Assembly (NCBI GenBank): GCA_022767745.1
Contig: JALENN010000008.1
Location: forward strand, 159,538 to 223,537
Source of the DNA: Alistipes sp.
Lineage (GTDB): Bacteria > Bacteroidota > Bacteroidia > Bacteroidales > Rikenellaceae
Reading direction: 5' to 3'
DNA length: 64,000 bases
Made by a program: the position numbers and the translations under genes. Shown piece by piece: positions 20,321 to 30,253 of this stretch; positions within the stretch are counted from its first letter, which is position 1, and the number at the start of each line of letters is the position of its first letter. The notes beneath the pieces were generated by a model. That model made no database searches. It saw only the letters and a program-made list of their open reading frames with translations, and had not been told where the DNA came from.

Positions 20321-23300
20321 CTATTGGGCGTCGATGGTTGATACTCCGAGCGTGATCTCCTCCAGTACGTCCAGCAGAACGCTTACGGTCTCCAGTGCGG
20401 TGAATATCGTCACGTTGTTCTCAACCGCAGCGCGGCGTATGTCGTATCCGTCGCGGCGGGTGCTGTGCTGGTTGACGTCGATGGTGTTGATTACGTAGGT
20501 TACATGTCCCTTGCGCAGCGAGTCGAATATCTCGGTGCTGCCCTCGCTCAGCTTGCGCAGGTGACGCGTGCGTATGCCGTGGCTGCGCAGGAACTCGCAC
20601 GTTCCCTTGGTGGCCTCGATGTTGAATCCGAGGTTGTAGAAACGGCGTATCAGGGGCAGGGCGCGCTCCTTGTCCTGGTCGGCTATGGTGACGAAGATCG
20701 TACCGTAGTTGGCCACGGTCATGCCCGACGACTGGAGCGACTTGTAGAGTGCGCGCGTGAGGCTGTTGTCGTAACCTATGGCCTCGCCCGTCGATTTCAT
20801 CTCGGGTGAGAGGTACGAGTCGACACCGCGGATCTTGGCGAACGAGAAGGCCGGCGACTTGACGAACCAGCGGCTGCGCTCCTTGCCGTAGATTTCGGTT
20901 ATGCCCTGCGAGCGGAGCGAGTGGCCGAGGATCACCAGCGTGGCTATCTTGGCCATGGGCACGCCCGTCGATTTCGAGAGGAACGGAACGGTACGCGACG
21001 AACGGGGGTTGACCTCGATGACGTATACCTTGTCGTTTTCGTCGACGATGAACTGTATGTTGAAGAGGCCGACGATGCCGATGGCCAGACCCAGCTGCTT
21101 GGTGTAGGCGATGATCGTGTCCTTCACCTGCGGGCTTACGCTGAAGGTGGGGTAGACGCTGATACTGTCACCCGAGTGGATTCCGGTACGCTCGACATGC
21201 TCCATGATGCCCGGGATGAATACGTCCTGTCCGTCGCATATGGCATCCACCTCGAGCTCCTTGCCCATGATGTACTTGTCGACCAGCACGGGCGACTTTT
21301 CGTTGATCTCCACGGCCGAACGCAGGTAGTGGCGCAGCGTCTCCTCGTTGCCCACGATCTGCATGGCGCGGCCTCCCAACACGAAGCTCGGGCGAACCAA
21401 CACGGGATAGCCGATGCGCTCGGCGGCGGCTACGCCGGCCTCGATGTCGGTGACGGCCTCGGCCTTGGGCTGGGGTATGCCCACCTCGTTCATGATGCGC
21501 TCGAAACACTTGCGGTCCTCGGCGTTGTTTATGGCTTCGATGCCGGTGCCGATGATCTTCACGCCCAGCTTGGCGAGGGGTTCCGCAAGGTTGATTGCGG
21601 TCTGTCCGCCGAGCGATACGACGATGCCCTCGGGACGCTCCAGCTCAACGACGTTCATCACGTCCTCGACCGTCAGCGGCTCGAAGTAGAGCTTGTCGCT
21701 GATCGTGTAGTCGGTCGAAACGGTCTCCGGGTTGTTGTTTATGATGATGGCCTCGTATCCGGCATCCTTGATGGTCCAGATGGCGTGTACGGTCGAGTAG
21801 TCGAACTCCACACCCTGTCCGATACGTATCGGGCCCGAGCCCAGCACGATGATCTTCTTGCGGTCGCTTACGATCGACTCGTTCTCCTGCTCGTAGGTCG
21901 AGTAGAAGTAGGGTACGTACGAGGCGAACTCGCCGGCGCAGGTGTCTATCATCTTGTATGCGGGGAAGATGCCCTCGTTGCGGCGCAGCAGGAACACCTC
22001 CGACTCGCTCATGCCCCACAGCTGGCCGATATACTTGTCGCTGAAGCCCATGCGCTTGGCCTCCTTCAGGGTGTCAATGTCGCCCTTGTGTGCGGCTACG
22101 ACCGACTCCATCTCGACGATGTTCTTGAACTTCTCGAGGAAGAGCATGTCGATCTTGGTGTGGTTGTAGATGATGAGCAGGTCGACTCCCTTGCGGATGA
22201 GCTGTGCTATGGCATATAGACGGTCGTCGGTACCCTTGCGGATATACTCCAAAAGCGTCTCGACGGTGTAGTCGTCGAACTTCTTGTTGTAGATGTGGCA
22301 TACGCCCGTCTCGAGCGAACGCACCGCCTTGAGCAGGCTCTCCTCGAGTGTACGGCCGATGCTCATCACCTCGCCCGTGGCCTTCATCTGCGTACCGAGC
22401 TCGTTCGACGCGTCACTGAACTTGTCGAAGGGGAAACGCGCCACCTTCGTCACGACGTAGTCGAGTGCCGGCTCGAAGCATGCGGGCGTGTTGGCTATGC
22501 GTATCTCGTCGAGCGTGAGGCCCACGGCTATCTTGGCGCTGACGCGTGCGATGGGGAAACCGCTCGCCTTCGAGGCGAGGGCCGACGAACGCGACACGCG
22601 CGGGTTGACCTCGATGATGTAGTAGCGGAACGACAGCGGGTCTAGTGCGAACTGAACGTTGCAGCCGCCCTCGATCTGCAGTGCGCGGATAATCTTCAGG
22701 GCGCTGCCGCGCAGCAGCTCATACTCCTTGTCGGTGAGCGTCTGGCTGGGGGCTACGACGATCGAGTCACCCGTATGTATACCCACGGGATCGACATTCT
22801 CCATGCTGCAGATGGCGATGGCCGTATCGTTGCTGTCGCGCATCACCTCGAACTCGATCTCCTTGTAACCCTTGATGCTCTTCTCCACCAGCACCTGGTG
22901 TACGGGTGAGAGCATGAGCGCGTTGTGCATGATCTCGCGCAACTCCTCCTCGTTGTCGGCGAAGCCGCCGCCCGTACCGCCCAGCGTGAAGGCGGGACGC
23001 AGCACAACGGGGTAACCTATCTCGAGTGCGGCCTTGACACCGTCCTCCATCGTGTTGACCACGATTGAGGGCAGCACCGGCTCGTCGATGCTTATACACA
23101 GTTCCTTGAACAGCTCGCGGTCCTCGGCCTTCTCGATGCTGTGGAACGATGTTCCCAAAATCTCCACGTGGCATTCGTCGAGAATACCCTTCTTTGCCAG
23201 CTGAACGGCCAGGTTAAGACCCGTCTGGCCGCCAAGGCCCGGCACAATGGCATCGGGACGCTCGTAACGAACGATCTTGGCCACATACTCGAGCGTCAGG

Positions 23301-23503
23301 GGCTCCATGTAGACCTTGTCGGCGATGTCGGTGTCGGTCATGATCGTTGCGGGGTTAGAATTGACGAGGATTACCTCGTAACCCTCCTCCTTGAGGGCCA
23401 AGCAGGCCTGCGTTCCAGCGTAGTCGAACTCTGCGGCCTGGCCTATGACGATCGGGCCAGAGCCGATCACCATAACTTTCTTTATATCTGTTCTCTTAGG
23501 CAT
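20321..23503 (-). CDS. carB: carbamoyl phosphate synthase large subunit
   Basis: Synthesises carbamoyl phosphate from bicarbonate, ATP and ammonia. At 1060 residues it is full length with two homologous ATP-grasp halves: the first begins [17 protein letters not shown], the second around [12 protein letters not shown] (about residue 560). A C-terminal MGS-like allosteric domain covers about 930-1060. The start overlaps the end of carA by eight bases. Ammonia normally comes from the CarA glutaminase, whose active-site cysteine is missing here, so this subunit may rely on free ammonia. Confidence 0.97.
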   Translation of the reverse strand: MPKRTDIKKVMVIGSGPIVIGQAAEFDYAGTQACLALKEEGYEVILVNSNPATIMTDTDIADKVYMEPLTLEYVAKIVRYERPDAIVPGLGGQTGLNLAVQLAKKGILDECHVEILGTSFHSIEKAEDRELFKELCISIDEPVLPSIVVNTMEDGVKAALEIGYPVVLRPAFTLGGTGGGFADNEEELREIMHNALMLSPVHQVLVEKSIKGYKEIEFEVMRDSNDTAIAICSMENVDPVGIHTGDSIVVAPSQTLTDKEYELLRGSALKIIRALQIEGGCNVQFALDPLSFRYYIIEVNPRVSRSSALASKASGFPIARVSAKIAVGLTLDEIRIANTPACFEPALDYVVTKVARFPFDKFSDASNELGTQMKATGEVMSIGRTLEESLLKAVRSLETGVCHIYNKKFDDYTVETLLEYIRKGTDDRLYAIAQLIRKGVDLLIIYNHTKIDMLFLEKFKNIVEMESVVAAHKGDIDTLKEAKRMGFSDKYIGQLWGMSESEVFLLRRNEGIFPAYKMIDTCAGEFASYVPYFYSTYEQENESIVSDRKKIIVLGSGPIRIGQGVEFDYSTVHAIWTIKDAGYEAIIINNNPETVSTDYTISDKLYFEPLTVEDVMNVVELERPEGIVVSLGGQTAINLAEPLAKLGVKIIGTGIEAINNAEDRKCFERIMNEVGIPQPKAEAVTDIEAGVAAAERIGYPVLVRPSFVLGGRAMQIVGNEETLRHYLRSAVEINEKSPVLVDKYIMGKELEVDAICDGQDVFIPGIMEHVERTGIHSGDSISVYPTFSVSPQVKDTIIAYTKQLGLAIGIVGLFNIQFIVDENDKVYVIEVNPRSSRTVPFLSKSTGVPMAKIATLVILGHSLRSQGITEIYGKERSRWFVKSPAFSFAKIRGVDSYLSPEMKSTGEAIGYDNSLTRALYKSLQSSGMTVANYGTIFVTIADQDKERALPLIRRFYNLGFNIEATKGTCEFLRSHGIRTRHLRKLSEGSTEIFDSLRKGHVTYVINTIDVNQHSTRRDGYDIRRAAVENNVTIFTALETVSVLLDVLEEITLGVSTIDAQ

Positions 23504-24587
23504 TTTGATATTCCTCCATCATTTTAATGAATTTGTCGAAAAGATAGAAACTGTCGTGCGGGCCGGGAGCGCTCTCGGGGTGATACTGTACCGAGAAGAC
23601 CTTGTCGGCGGCACACTCAACGCCCTCGACGGTATTGTCGAGCAGGTCGACGTGTGTCACGTGCAGGGGCGTGTTCTCGAGCGATGCGGCGTCGACGGCA
23701 TAGCTGTGTCCCTGGCTCGTGATCTCGATACCGTTGGTGTCGAGGTTGCGTACCGGGTGATTGCCTCCGCAGTGGCCGTGCTCCATGCGGTAGGTCTTGG
23801 CGCCGTATGCCAGCGATATGAGCTGGTGTCCGAGGCCTATGCCGAAGATTGGCAGGCGTCCGCGCAGCGATTTGACGAGTTCTACCACCTCCGGAACGTT
23901 TGTCGGGTCGCCCGGACCGTTCGAGATGAGCACGCCGTCGGGGTTGAAAGCCATGATTTCATCGAGTGAGGTGTTGTACGGTACCACCGTGACGTTGCAG
24001 CCGCGCTCGTTGAAGTAGCGGATGATGCTGTACTTGATACCGCAATCGACTGCCACGATGTCGTATTTGTGGTTGGGCGTACGCGAGAACCAGCGCTTGC
24101 GGCAGCTTACCTGCTTCACCTGGTCGGTGGCGGCAGGCGTGGTGCGTATCATCTCCAGTGCGGCCTCGCGCGAGGTCTCAATGTTGACGATAGCGGCGCG
24201 GCGGCAACCCTTGTCGCGGATTATGCGCGTGATCATGCGGGTGTCCACACCGCTGATGCCCGGTATGCCCTGCTCCTCGAGTACCTCCGAGAAGGTTTTG
24301 GTATAACGAAAGTTACTGGGGTTGTCGTTGCACTCGCGTACGACCATGGCGCCGACAAATGACGACTTCGACTCGAAATCCTCGTCCGTGATGCCGTAAT
24401 TGCCTATGACCGGATAGGTCATCACAACCATCAGCCCTGCGCACGACGGGTCGGAGAGTATCTCCTGATAGCCCACCATGGCCGTGCAGAAGACCAGTTC
24501 GCAAACACGCTCGGTATCGGCTCCGCAACTGTAGCCGAGGAACTCGCAACCGTTTTCGAGAACTAACTTTTTCGTAAATGCTTTCAT
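23496..24587 (-). CDS. carA: carbamoyl phosphate synthase small subunit; catalytic Cys replaced by Gly
   Basis: The glutamine amidotransferase subunit, 363 residues, normal length. The N-terminal CPSase small domain is followed by a class I GATase domain (from about 190). The nucleophile elbow, FGICLGHQ in the family, reads FGIGLGHQ: residue 251 is Gly, codon GGC at 23835-23837, one base from TGC. The other triad residues are intact in the YHPES motif, as is [10 protein letters not shown]. If correct, glutamine hydrolysis should be lost while structural and ammonia-dependent roles could remain. A sequencing error is possible. It sits second in the pyr operon, 27 bases after pyrC. Confidence 0.93.
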   Translation of the reverse strand: MKAFTKKLVLENGCEFLGYSCGADTERVCELVFCTAMVGYQEILSDPSCAGLMVVMTYPVIGNYGITDEDFESKSSFVGAMVVRECNDNPSNFRYTKTFSEVLEEQGIPGISGVDTRMITRIIRDKGCRRAAIVNIETSREAALEMIRTTPAATDQVKQVSCRKRWFSRTPNHKYDIVAVDCGIKYSIIRYFNERGCNVTVVPYNTSLDEIMAFNPDGVLISNGPGDPTNVPEVVELVKSLRGRLPIFGIGLGHQLISLAYGAKTYRMEHGHCGGNHPVRNLDTNGIEITSQGHSYAVDAASLENTPLHVTHVDLLDNTVEGVECAADKVFSVQYHPESAPGPHDSFYLFDKFIKMMEEYQNA

Positions 24588-24614
24588 TCGTTCGTATAAT
24601 GGATTAATTGTTTG

Positions 24615-25892
24615 TTATTTGGCTTGATATGCTATTCGGCCTCCGCACAGTGTCAGAAGACACGTGCCGCGCAGGCGCCACCCTTCGAACGGCGTGCTGC
24701 GACCCTTCGAGAGGAATGTCGCGGGATCGACCGTAAACTCGGTGTCGGTGTCGAAGACGGCGATGTCGGCCTTGGCGCCCGTCTCTAAGCCTCCGCCCAG
24801 TCCGAAGATGCGTCGCGGAGCCTCGGCCATGAGGTCGATCATGCGCTCGGGCGTTATGATGCCCGGCAGTACGAGTTTCGTGTATATGACGGCGAACGAC
24901 GTCTCGAGTCCCACCACGCCCATGGCGCTGCCGGCCAGCCCGCGCGACTTCTCCTCGGCCGTGTGGGGTGCGTGGTCGGTGGCTATGACGTCGATGGTGC
25001 CGTCCTGCACACCCTCGATGAGGGCGTCGCGGTCGGCCGCCGAGCGGATCGGGGGATTCATCTTGAAGCGTCCTTCCTCGCGCAGATCGTTGTCGCACAT
25101 CGTGAGGTAGTGGGGCCCCGTCTCGCATGTAATGCGTACGCCGCGGCGTTTGGCCTCGCGTATAAGGGCTACGCTCTCCTTGGTCGATATGTGGCACACG
25201 TGGTAGCGGCATCCCGTCTCTTCGGCCAGGGCTATGTCGCGTTCGATCTGCCGCCACTCGCTCTCCGAGCGGATGCCCTTGTGGCCGTGTGCGGCGGCAT
25301 ACTCGCCGTCGTGTATGTAACCGCCGTGCAGCAGGTCGTTCACCTCGCAGTGTGCGGCTATGATGCAGCCCTGCGCCGCTGCGGCCTGCATGGCCTGGCG
25401 CATGGTGTCGTCGCTCTGCACGCCGCTGCCGTCGTCGGTGAAGGCTACGGCATAGGGCTTGAGCGCGGCGAAGTCTACCGTCTCGCGGCCCGCCCTGCGG
25501 CGCGTTATGGTGGCGTAGGGAAGCACATTGATGACGGCATCGCGCTCGATTATCTCCGTCTCGCGGCGCATGTTCTCCACCGAGTCGGGAGCCGGCTCGA
25601 GGTTAGGCATCGAGCATACCGTGGTGAAGCCTCCGTGAGCCGCTGCGGCCGTACCCGTGGCGATGGTCTCCTTCGATGCGAATCCCGGCTCGCGCAGGTG
25701 TACGTGCAGGTCGACAAGGCCCGCCGTGACCCAGCGTCCGCTGCAGTTGATGACTTTGTCATAGGGTTGCAGCGCTGCCTCTGCCGTAATCTCGGCGATG
25801 CGGTCGCCGCATATGACGACATCCGCCACGAAGCTCTCCGTGCCGCGTACTATGCGGCCTCCCTTCAACACGATTCTGCCATTTGCCTCCAT
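24615..25892 (-). CDS. pyrC: dihydroorotase, class I
   Basis: Cyclises carbamoyl aspartate to dihydroorotate; a zinc amidohydrolase of 425 residues. Metal ligands are visible in DLHVHLREPG, in the AAHCE and CHIS histidines, and in ATDHAPH. It is the first structural gene of pyrC-carA-carB-pyrK-pyrD. Its start lies only 11 bases downstream of the T-tract of a terminator-like hairpin, and a short leader ORF precedes that hairpin, so expression is probably controlled by attenuation. pyrB, pyrE and pyrF are not in the window. Confidence 0.95.
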   Translation of the reverse strand: MEANGRIVLKGGRIVRGTESFVADVVICGDRIAEITAEAALQPYDKVINCSGRWVTAGLVDLHVHLREPGFASKETIATGTAAAAHGGFTTVCSMPNLEPAPDSVENMRRETEIIERDAVINVLPYATITRRRAGRETVDFAALKPYAVAFTDDGSGVQSDDTMRQAMQAAAAQGCIIAAHCEVNDLLHGGYIHDGEYAAAHGHKGIRSESEWRQIERDIALAEETGCRYHVCHISTKESVALIREAKRRGVRITCETGPHYLTMCDNDLREEGRFKMNPPIRSAADRDALIEGVQDGTIDVIATDHAPHTAEEKSRGLAGSAMGVVGLETSFAVIYTKLVLPGIITPERMIDLMAEAPRRIFGLGGGLETGAKADIAVFDTDTEFTVDPATFLSKGRSTPFEGWRLRGTCLLTLCGGRIAYQAK

Positions 25893-25902
25893 ATATGTAT
25901 CT

Positions 25903-25933
25903 GCACGAAAAAGGCGACCAATAAAGCCGCCTT
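25903..25933 (-). terminator. putative attenuator hairpin before pyrC
   Basis: On the minus strand, AAGGCG (25933-25928) pairs with CGCCTT (25916-25911) across an 11-base loop. TTTTT follows immediately. It lies between the leader ORF stop (25938) and the pyrC start (25892). Read alone it could be an ordinary terminator, but its position after the leader promoter implies conditional termination. Confidence 0.7.
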
Positions 25934-25937
25934 ATAA

Positions 25938-26060
25938 TTAAAAACAATAAACAATATTGACTATTTGTCGAAAACCCGCGTTAAGCGAAAAACAATACCA
26001 CTTGTGATCATTCGCGTAAATGACATCCTGTTTGGGATATGTATGAGTTCCGCGTTTCAT
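25938..26060 (-). CDS. putative pyr leader peptide (40 codons)
   Basis: An ATG about 13 bases after the predicted transcript start opens a 40-codon frame ending in TAA, four bases before the terminator stem. The peptide begins MKRGTHTYPK and ends NIVYCF. It has no recognisable domain and no run of one codon, which argues against amino-acid attenuation. The RNA is U-rich toward its end: 17 of the 27 bases from the final VNIV codons to the stem are T in DNA. I infer that its translation, not its product, matters. There is no Shine-Dalgarno site, as is normal here. Confidence 0.55.
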   Translation of the reverse strand: MKRGTHTYPKQDVIYANDHKWYCFSLNAGFRQIVNIVYCF

Positions 26061-26079
26061 GACAAGCCGTTCTTGGCTG

Positions 26080-26110
26080 CAAAGGTAAGCAAAATATTTT
26101 ATTCGTCACA
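26080..26110 (-). promoter_or_regulatory. promoter of the pyr leader and operon
   Basis: On the minus strand, TGTG (26107-26110; one mismatch to TTTG), 19 bases, TACCTTTG (26080-26087). It gives a transcript of about 180 bases before pyrC and lies 53 bases past the TonB receptor stop. Confidence 0.65.
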
Positions 26111-26162
26111 CAGCGTGCGGCCGAAAATTACGACAATGTTACAATGCGGGCTCCGCTTGCCG

Positions 26163-29100
26163 TCAGAAGACCACTTTGGCGCCTATCTGCATGTGCCAGC
26201 GCGAGAGCAGGTCGTCGGGCGTGAGCTTTGCGCCCGTGAAACGGTATACCGGCGCGCCATCCTCGACGGCGGTGACGGTAACGGGGCGCAGGCGCCATCC
26301 CGAGGTGTTGTAGTATGTGCCCCAGCTGCTGCAGAGCATGTTGCCGAAGTTCATTATGTCGAGCGACAGCACCACCTTGCGCTTCGACTGCGCGCCGAAG
26401 TAGAATCCGTGTGCGAGGTGCAGGTCGACACGGTGCTCGGCTGGGGCCTGCAGGGCGTTGCGCTCGGAGAAGCTGCCGCGGTGCGAGCGCAGGTAACGGT
26501 CGCTCTCGATGAAGTCGTTCCACGCCTTGCGCGAGGTGTTGTCGGCGAACTTCATCATGTCGAGCTCCTGCTCGGTGGGTATATACATCAGTGTCGAGCC
26601 GTAGGCGGCGTCGCCGTTGAAGTCCACGGCCTCGTCGAAACAGAGCGAGTAGCGCTGTCCCGAGGTCATCTGATAGACCAGTCCTGCCGACACCTCCAGC
26701 ATACGGGCATAGCGTTTCGTGTATCCGAGTGCCACCGACAGCTTGTGCGGCACGTCATATACCGACAGCGATAGCGGGGTGTTGTTCAGGTCGGTGGCAT
26801 AGGCCGTGTTCCAGTTGGTTGAGGACGACGACGAGGGAACGTCGCATACGGCATACGAGTGCCCGAATATGTACGATGCGTATATCGACAGTCCCCATGC
26901 GAAATCCTTGGCCGCATGTGCCGATATCGAGTAGGAGTACCCGCGCGAGGTGTTGCCCATATAATATACGGCCGAATAGTCGTCGGTGGCGGCGGAATAG
27001 AGCGGCATGCTGTTGGCCGCGTTGCCGGCCTCGGGCGTTACGGCCGAGATGGTCGCTCCGTTGCTCTCGACGGCAAGGTTACGGAATACGGCGTTGTGGA
27101 GCGTCTTGGTGTAGAGAGCCTCGACGCCAAAGTTCCAGCCGTCATGCGTGGTGAAGTCGGCCGACAGGTTGGCCTTGAGGTTTTGCGGGTAGCGGAAACG
27201 GCGGTCCATGACGTTGAGCATGAAGCGCAGGTTCGACATGTCGGTGGGCGAGGGCGCGACGGTGAAGTCGGCGGCCGATTCCGTTATCTGGCCGTTCTGG
27301 CTTGTGCCTGTCAGGCGTACGCCCTTCTGCTCGACACCCGTGTTCGAGTAGTTGTTGACTATCCACACGAAGGGTACGCGTCCGGTGAATATGCCCGCCC
27401 CGCCCGCGATGTCGATGCGGCCGGCCTCCGTCTGCTTGTACCACGACAGGCCCACGCGCGGCGAGAAGAGCACCTGCGTCTGCGGTACGTCGCCGACCCT
27501 TACGCCGTTCGACGTGGCGATGTCGCCGGCGTTGAAGCTGTCGTTGGCCGTGGGGGTGTTGAATATCAGCGGTAGCGTCATGCGCACGCCGTATGTCAGC
27601 AGCAGGCGGCGTCCGAGCGACCAGCGGTCCTGTGCGTAGAAGTTGAGTTCGGCGGCGCGGAAACGCGGTCCCCATACCGTTGAACCTGTTACGTCGGGGT
27701 CGCTGTAGTTGTATTCGTAGACGGCCGCAAGATTGTTCTCGAAGTCGTCGATCGAGTTGTAGGTATAGGTGCCGTAGGCGTTGGCCACGTAGATGTTGTG
27801 TATGTCGTATAGCTCGTGGTGCATGCCCATCGTTATCGAGTGTGCACCGCGGTCGACGATAAGGTCGTCGGTGAGGGTCACTACATTCTGCGTCAGGGCA
27901 TTGGTGCCGGCATAGCGGTCGGTGCCGATGTATGTGGTAACGCCGCCCGTCGATCCCGTATTCTTGATTATAACGCTCGGCAGGGCAGTGCCGCCGTCGG
28001 GGTCGCGGCCGTCGGCCACGCGCGAGTACCCTGCGCGGAAGGTGTTGTGCATGCGGTCGGTGAGGCGCGATTCGAGCGTCAGGCCCACATAGTGCGCACG
28101 GCTGTAGTTGGCGTAGCCCGATCCGGCGAAGGTGAACGACGTGAGCGAGTTGCCGTAGTCCTCGGCGCGGGCGTCGAGATAGCTGTAGCTTGCCGAGAGA
28201 CGGTGGCGGCGGTTGATGTTCCAGTCGAGTACGGCCAGCAGCGAACCCGAGCGCTGCGTCACGTCACGGCGTCCGTAACCGCCGCCGTCGAAGCCCGTCA
28301 GCTCCTCGTAGCGTGCCGATATGCGGTCGAGCTCCTCGGTCGTGATCGAGACACCCTCATATCCGGGATAATACGACGAGGGCGACTGCTCGAAGTCATA
28401 CTCGCCGCTTACGAAGAAGAAGAGTTTGTCCTTGACGATGGGGCCACCGAGCGTGGCGCCGTAGATCTGTGTGGTCTGCTGCGCGAGGCTGTTGCGCTGG
28501 CCCGATCCTATGCCTGCGGGGCGCGAGCCGTAGAAGTCCTGATTGTTGTAATAGGTGTAGGCGCTGCCGCGGAATTCGTTCGTGCCCGATTTGGTCACGG
28601 CATTGAGTACGCCGCCTCCGAAACCGCTCAGACGCACGTCGTAGGGTGCAACGGCTACCTGTATCTGTGCTATGGCGTCCATCGCCACGGGGTTGGCGTT
28701 CGACAGGCCGCCGTTGGTGCCCGAGGTCGAGAGTCCGTACATGTCGCTGTTGGCCATGCCGTTTATCATGAACGAGTTGTAACGGTTGTTGACGCCGCCG
28801 TAGGACATGCCTCCGTTCTTGGTGGCCATAGCTTCGGGAATAAGGCGCACCACGTCGTAGAGCGAGCGCGTAACCGACGGCACGCGTTCGATGGCCTTCT
28901 CGTCGAATTTGGCCAGCATGTCGGCATCCTCGCGCGAGGAGGTGGCGACGACGACGGCATCGAGCATCGAGTCCTCCTTCATGGTGATGTTCTCGACATG
29001 CGTGTCGCCCACACGCAGGGCCATGCCGTCGATGCGGTAGGGCTTGTATCCGAGGTAGTTGACCTCCAGACTGTAACCTTCGTCGGGACGTATGCCGTGA

Positions 29101-29294
29101 ATCGAATAGTAGCCTTCGGCATTGGTTGCGACGGTATATACCGTGCCCGTGACTGAATGTGAGAGGGTTACTACGGCACCTGCAAGAATCTGATCCGATG
29201 AATCGTTTACTACGCCGCGCAGAGAGGCGGTGGTGATCTGAGCCATGACGTCACAGCTCAATACTGTCAGCAGAAGACAGACGAGTTTTCTCAT
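26163..29294 (-). CDS. Oar-like TonB-dependent receptor
   Basis: Outer-membrane beta-barrel protein, 1043 residues from MRKLVCLLL at 29294 (a six-codon-longer start exists). A signal peptide (cut near residue 18) is followed by a carboxypeptidase-regulatory-like domain (about 22-100, with GYYSIHG), a TonB plug (about 110-240, with the NNRYNSFMINGM segment) and a long barrel. It ends with FRFT-type barrel strands and a terminal Phe. There is no SusD-like partner, so it is the OmpA-related/Oar type rather than SusC. The ligand is unknown. Neighbouring genes do not indicate a substrate. Confidence 0.88.
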   Translation of the reverse strand: MRKLVCLLLTVLSCDVMAQITTASLRGVVNDSSDQILAGAVVTLSHSVTGTVYTVATNAEGYYSIHGIRPDEGYSLEVNYLGYKPYRIDGMALRVGDTHVENITMKEDSMLDAVVVATSSREDADMLAKFDEKAIERVPSVTRSLYDVVRLIPEAMATKNGGMSYGGVNNRYNSFMINGMANSDMYGLSTSGTNGGLSNANPVAMDAIAQIQVAVAPYDVRLSGFGGGVLNAVTKSGTNEFRGSAYTYYNNQDFYGSRPAGIGSGQRNSLAQQTTQIYGATLGGPIVKDKLFFFVSGEYDFEQSPSSYYPGYEGVSITTEELDRISARYEELTGFDGGGYGRRDVTQRSGSLLAVLDWNINRRHRLSASYSYLDARAEDYGNSLTSFTFAGSGYANYSRAHYVGLTLESRLTDRMHNTFRAGYSRVADGRDPDGGTALPSVIIKNTGSTGGVTTYIGTDRYAGTNALTQNVVTLTDDLIVDRGAHSITMGMHHELYDIHNIYVANAYGTYTYNSIDDFENNLAAVYEYNYSDPDVTGSTVWGPRFRAAELNFYAQDRWSLGRRLLLTYGVRMTLPLIFNTPTANDSFNAGDIATSNGVRVGDVPQTQVLFSPRVGLSWYKQTEAGRIDIAGGAGIFTGRVPFVWIVNNYSNTGVEQKGVRLTGTSQNGQITESAADFTVAPSPTDMSNLRFMLNVMDRRFRYPQNLKANLSADFTTHDGWNFGVEALYTKTLHNAVFRNLAVESNGATISAVTPEAGNAANSMPLYSAATDDYSAVYYMGNTSRGYSYSISAHAAKDFAWGLSIYASYIFGHSYAVCDVPSSSSSTNWNTAYATDLNNTPLSLSVYDVPHKLSVALGYTKRYARMLEVSAGLVYQMTSGQRYSLCFDEAVDFNGDAAYGSTLMYIPTEQELDMMKFADNTSRKAWNDFIESDRYLRSHRGSFSERNALQAPAEHRVDLHLAHGFYFGAQSKRKVVLSLDIMNFGNMLCSSWGTYYNTSGWRLRPVTVTAVEDGAPVYRFTGAKLTPDDLLSRWHMQIGAKVVF

Positions 29295-29408
29295 AGTACA
29301 TTTTTTGGGCACCTATTTAAGGTGCAAATTAAACAATAGTGCCGTCGTGACGCCGTCTGCATGTGGGTCGGACCCATGCGCACGTAAGGCGTTTGCGATC
29401 GACGGGTA

Positions 29409-29416
29409 CAAATATA
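29409..29416 (-). promoter_or_regulatory. -7 element upstream of TonB receptor
   Basis: TATATTTG on the minus strand, 115 bases before the start; no good -33 partner. Tentative. Confidence 0.3.
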
Positions 29417-29523
29417 TAAAATTTTTTACGAAGAGCATGCCGTAACACAATATTTTCATACCGAAAAATCCCGCTTTTGACTCTATCCCCCGTGCCGTGT
29501 GTTTCAACTACGATAAAATTCGC

Positions 29524-29531
29524 TATTTTTG
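29524..29531 (+). promoter_or_regulatory. -7 element of the DedA-like gene
   Basis: TATTTTTG ends 21 bases before the start at 29552. A TTTC at 29502-29505, 18 bases upstream, is a weak -33 candidate. Confidence 0.45.
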
Positions 29532-29551
29532 CACCGTTCAACATCGTAAGT

Positions 29552-30013
29552 ATGGATGGCGTAATACAATTCTTCATCGACTGGGGTTATATCGGACTGT
29601 TCCTGTCGGCATTGCTTGCCGGCAGCATACTGCCTTTCAGTTCCGAGGTGGTGCTTACCGTATTGGTGCAGATGGGTGCCGACCCGGTCGGTTGCCTCAT
29701 ATCGGCATCGATTGGCAATACGCTCGGCGGACTGCTGTGTTACTGGCTGGGATATCTTGGCAACATGCAGTGGATCGAGCGCTGGCTCAAGATCGATAAG
29801 GAGAAGATGGACAAGGTCGAAGGCTTTGTCCGCAAGCGCGGCGCCTGGATGGGCCTCTTCGGCGTGCTGCCGTGGGTGGGCGAGGTGATAATAGTGCTGC
29901 TGGGACTTATGCGCAGCAACATATACATTACCACGGTTACGATGTTCATCGGCAAATTCGTGCGTTACCTCATTTTGATATACGCCATCGAGGGCGTAAA
30001 CTCGCTGCTTTGA
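29552..30013 (+). CDS. small DedA/VTT-family membrane protein (YqaA-like)
   Basis: 153 residues with three to four hydrophobic segments. Conserved features of the small VTT/SNARE-associated (YqaA) branch are present: an N-terminal re-entrant region ending FSSEVVL, a central GNTLGG motif, and GVLPWVGEV. Family members are proposed lipid scramblases or transporters in the inner membrane. The start at 29552 is chosen because the upstream part of the frame overlaps the promoter element. It is a single gene with no functional neighbours. Confidence 0.8.
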   Translation: MDGVIQFFIDWGYIGLFLSALLAGSILPFSSEVVLTVLVQMGADPVGCLISASIGNTLGGLLCYWLGYLGNMQWIERWLKIDKEKMDKVEGFVRKRGAWMGLFGVLPWVGEVIIVLLGLMRSNIYITTVTMFIGKFVRYLILIYAIEGVNSLL

Positions 30014-30196
30014 TCAGTGCTCGGCGTATGGCATTAACGATATAAACGACATCCGTACGCTTACGCATCGAAGAGCGTGGCGCCCATCTTTCTTTGCCGA
30101 CTATTACTGCGCGGCGGTTATAATCCTTTAATATTAATATTATAGTCTGGATTCCGGTCTGCTGTCGATACGTTTGCTGCCGTAGCCATGAATAAC

Positions 30197-30232
30197 GAAA
30201 AAGGCCCTCCCCGTTTCGGGGAAGGCCTTTTA
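30197..30232 (-). terminator. intrinsic terminator after the FISUMP lipoprotein gene
   Basis: A 14-base-pair stem with one mismatch, four-base loop and T-run on the minus strand, about 20 bases past the stop at 30254. The A/T symmetry may also stop plus-strand transcripts. Confidence 0.8.
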
Positions 30233-30253
30233 CATATAGTTCGCATCTGCGTA

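Noticed and set aside
25903..25933. Hairpin before pyrC as the terminator of the TonB receptor gene
   Set aside because: It lies about 230 bases past that gene, after a separate promoter and leader ORF. It cannot be excluded, but the attenuator reading fits better.
26163..29294. SusC of a polysaccharide utilisation locus
   Set aside because: No SusD-like gene is adjacent, and the domain layout is Oar-like.
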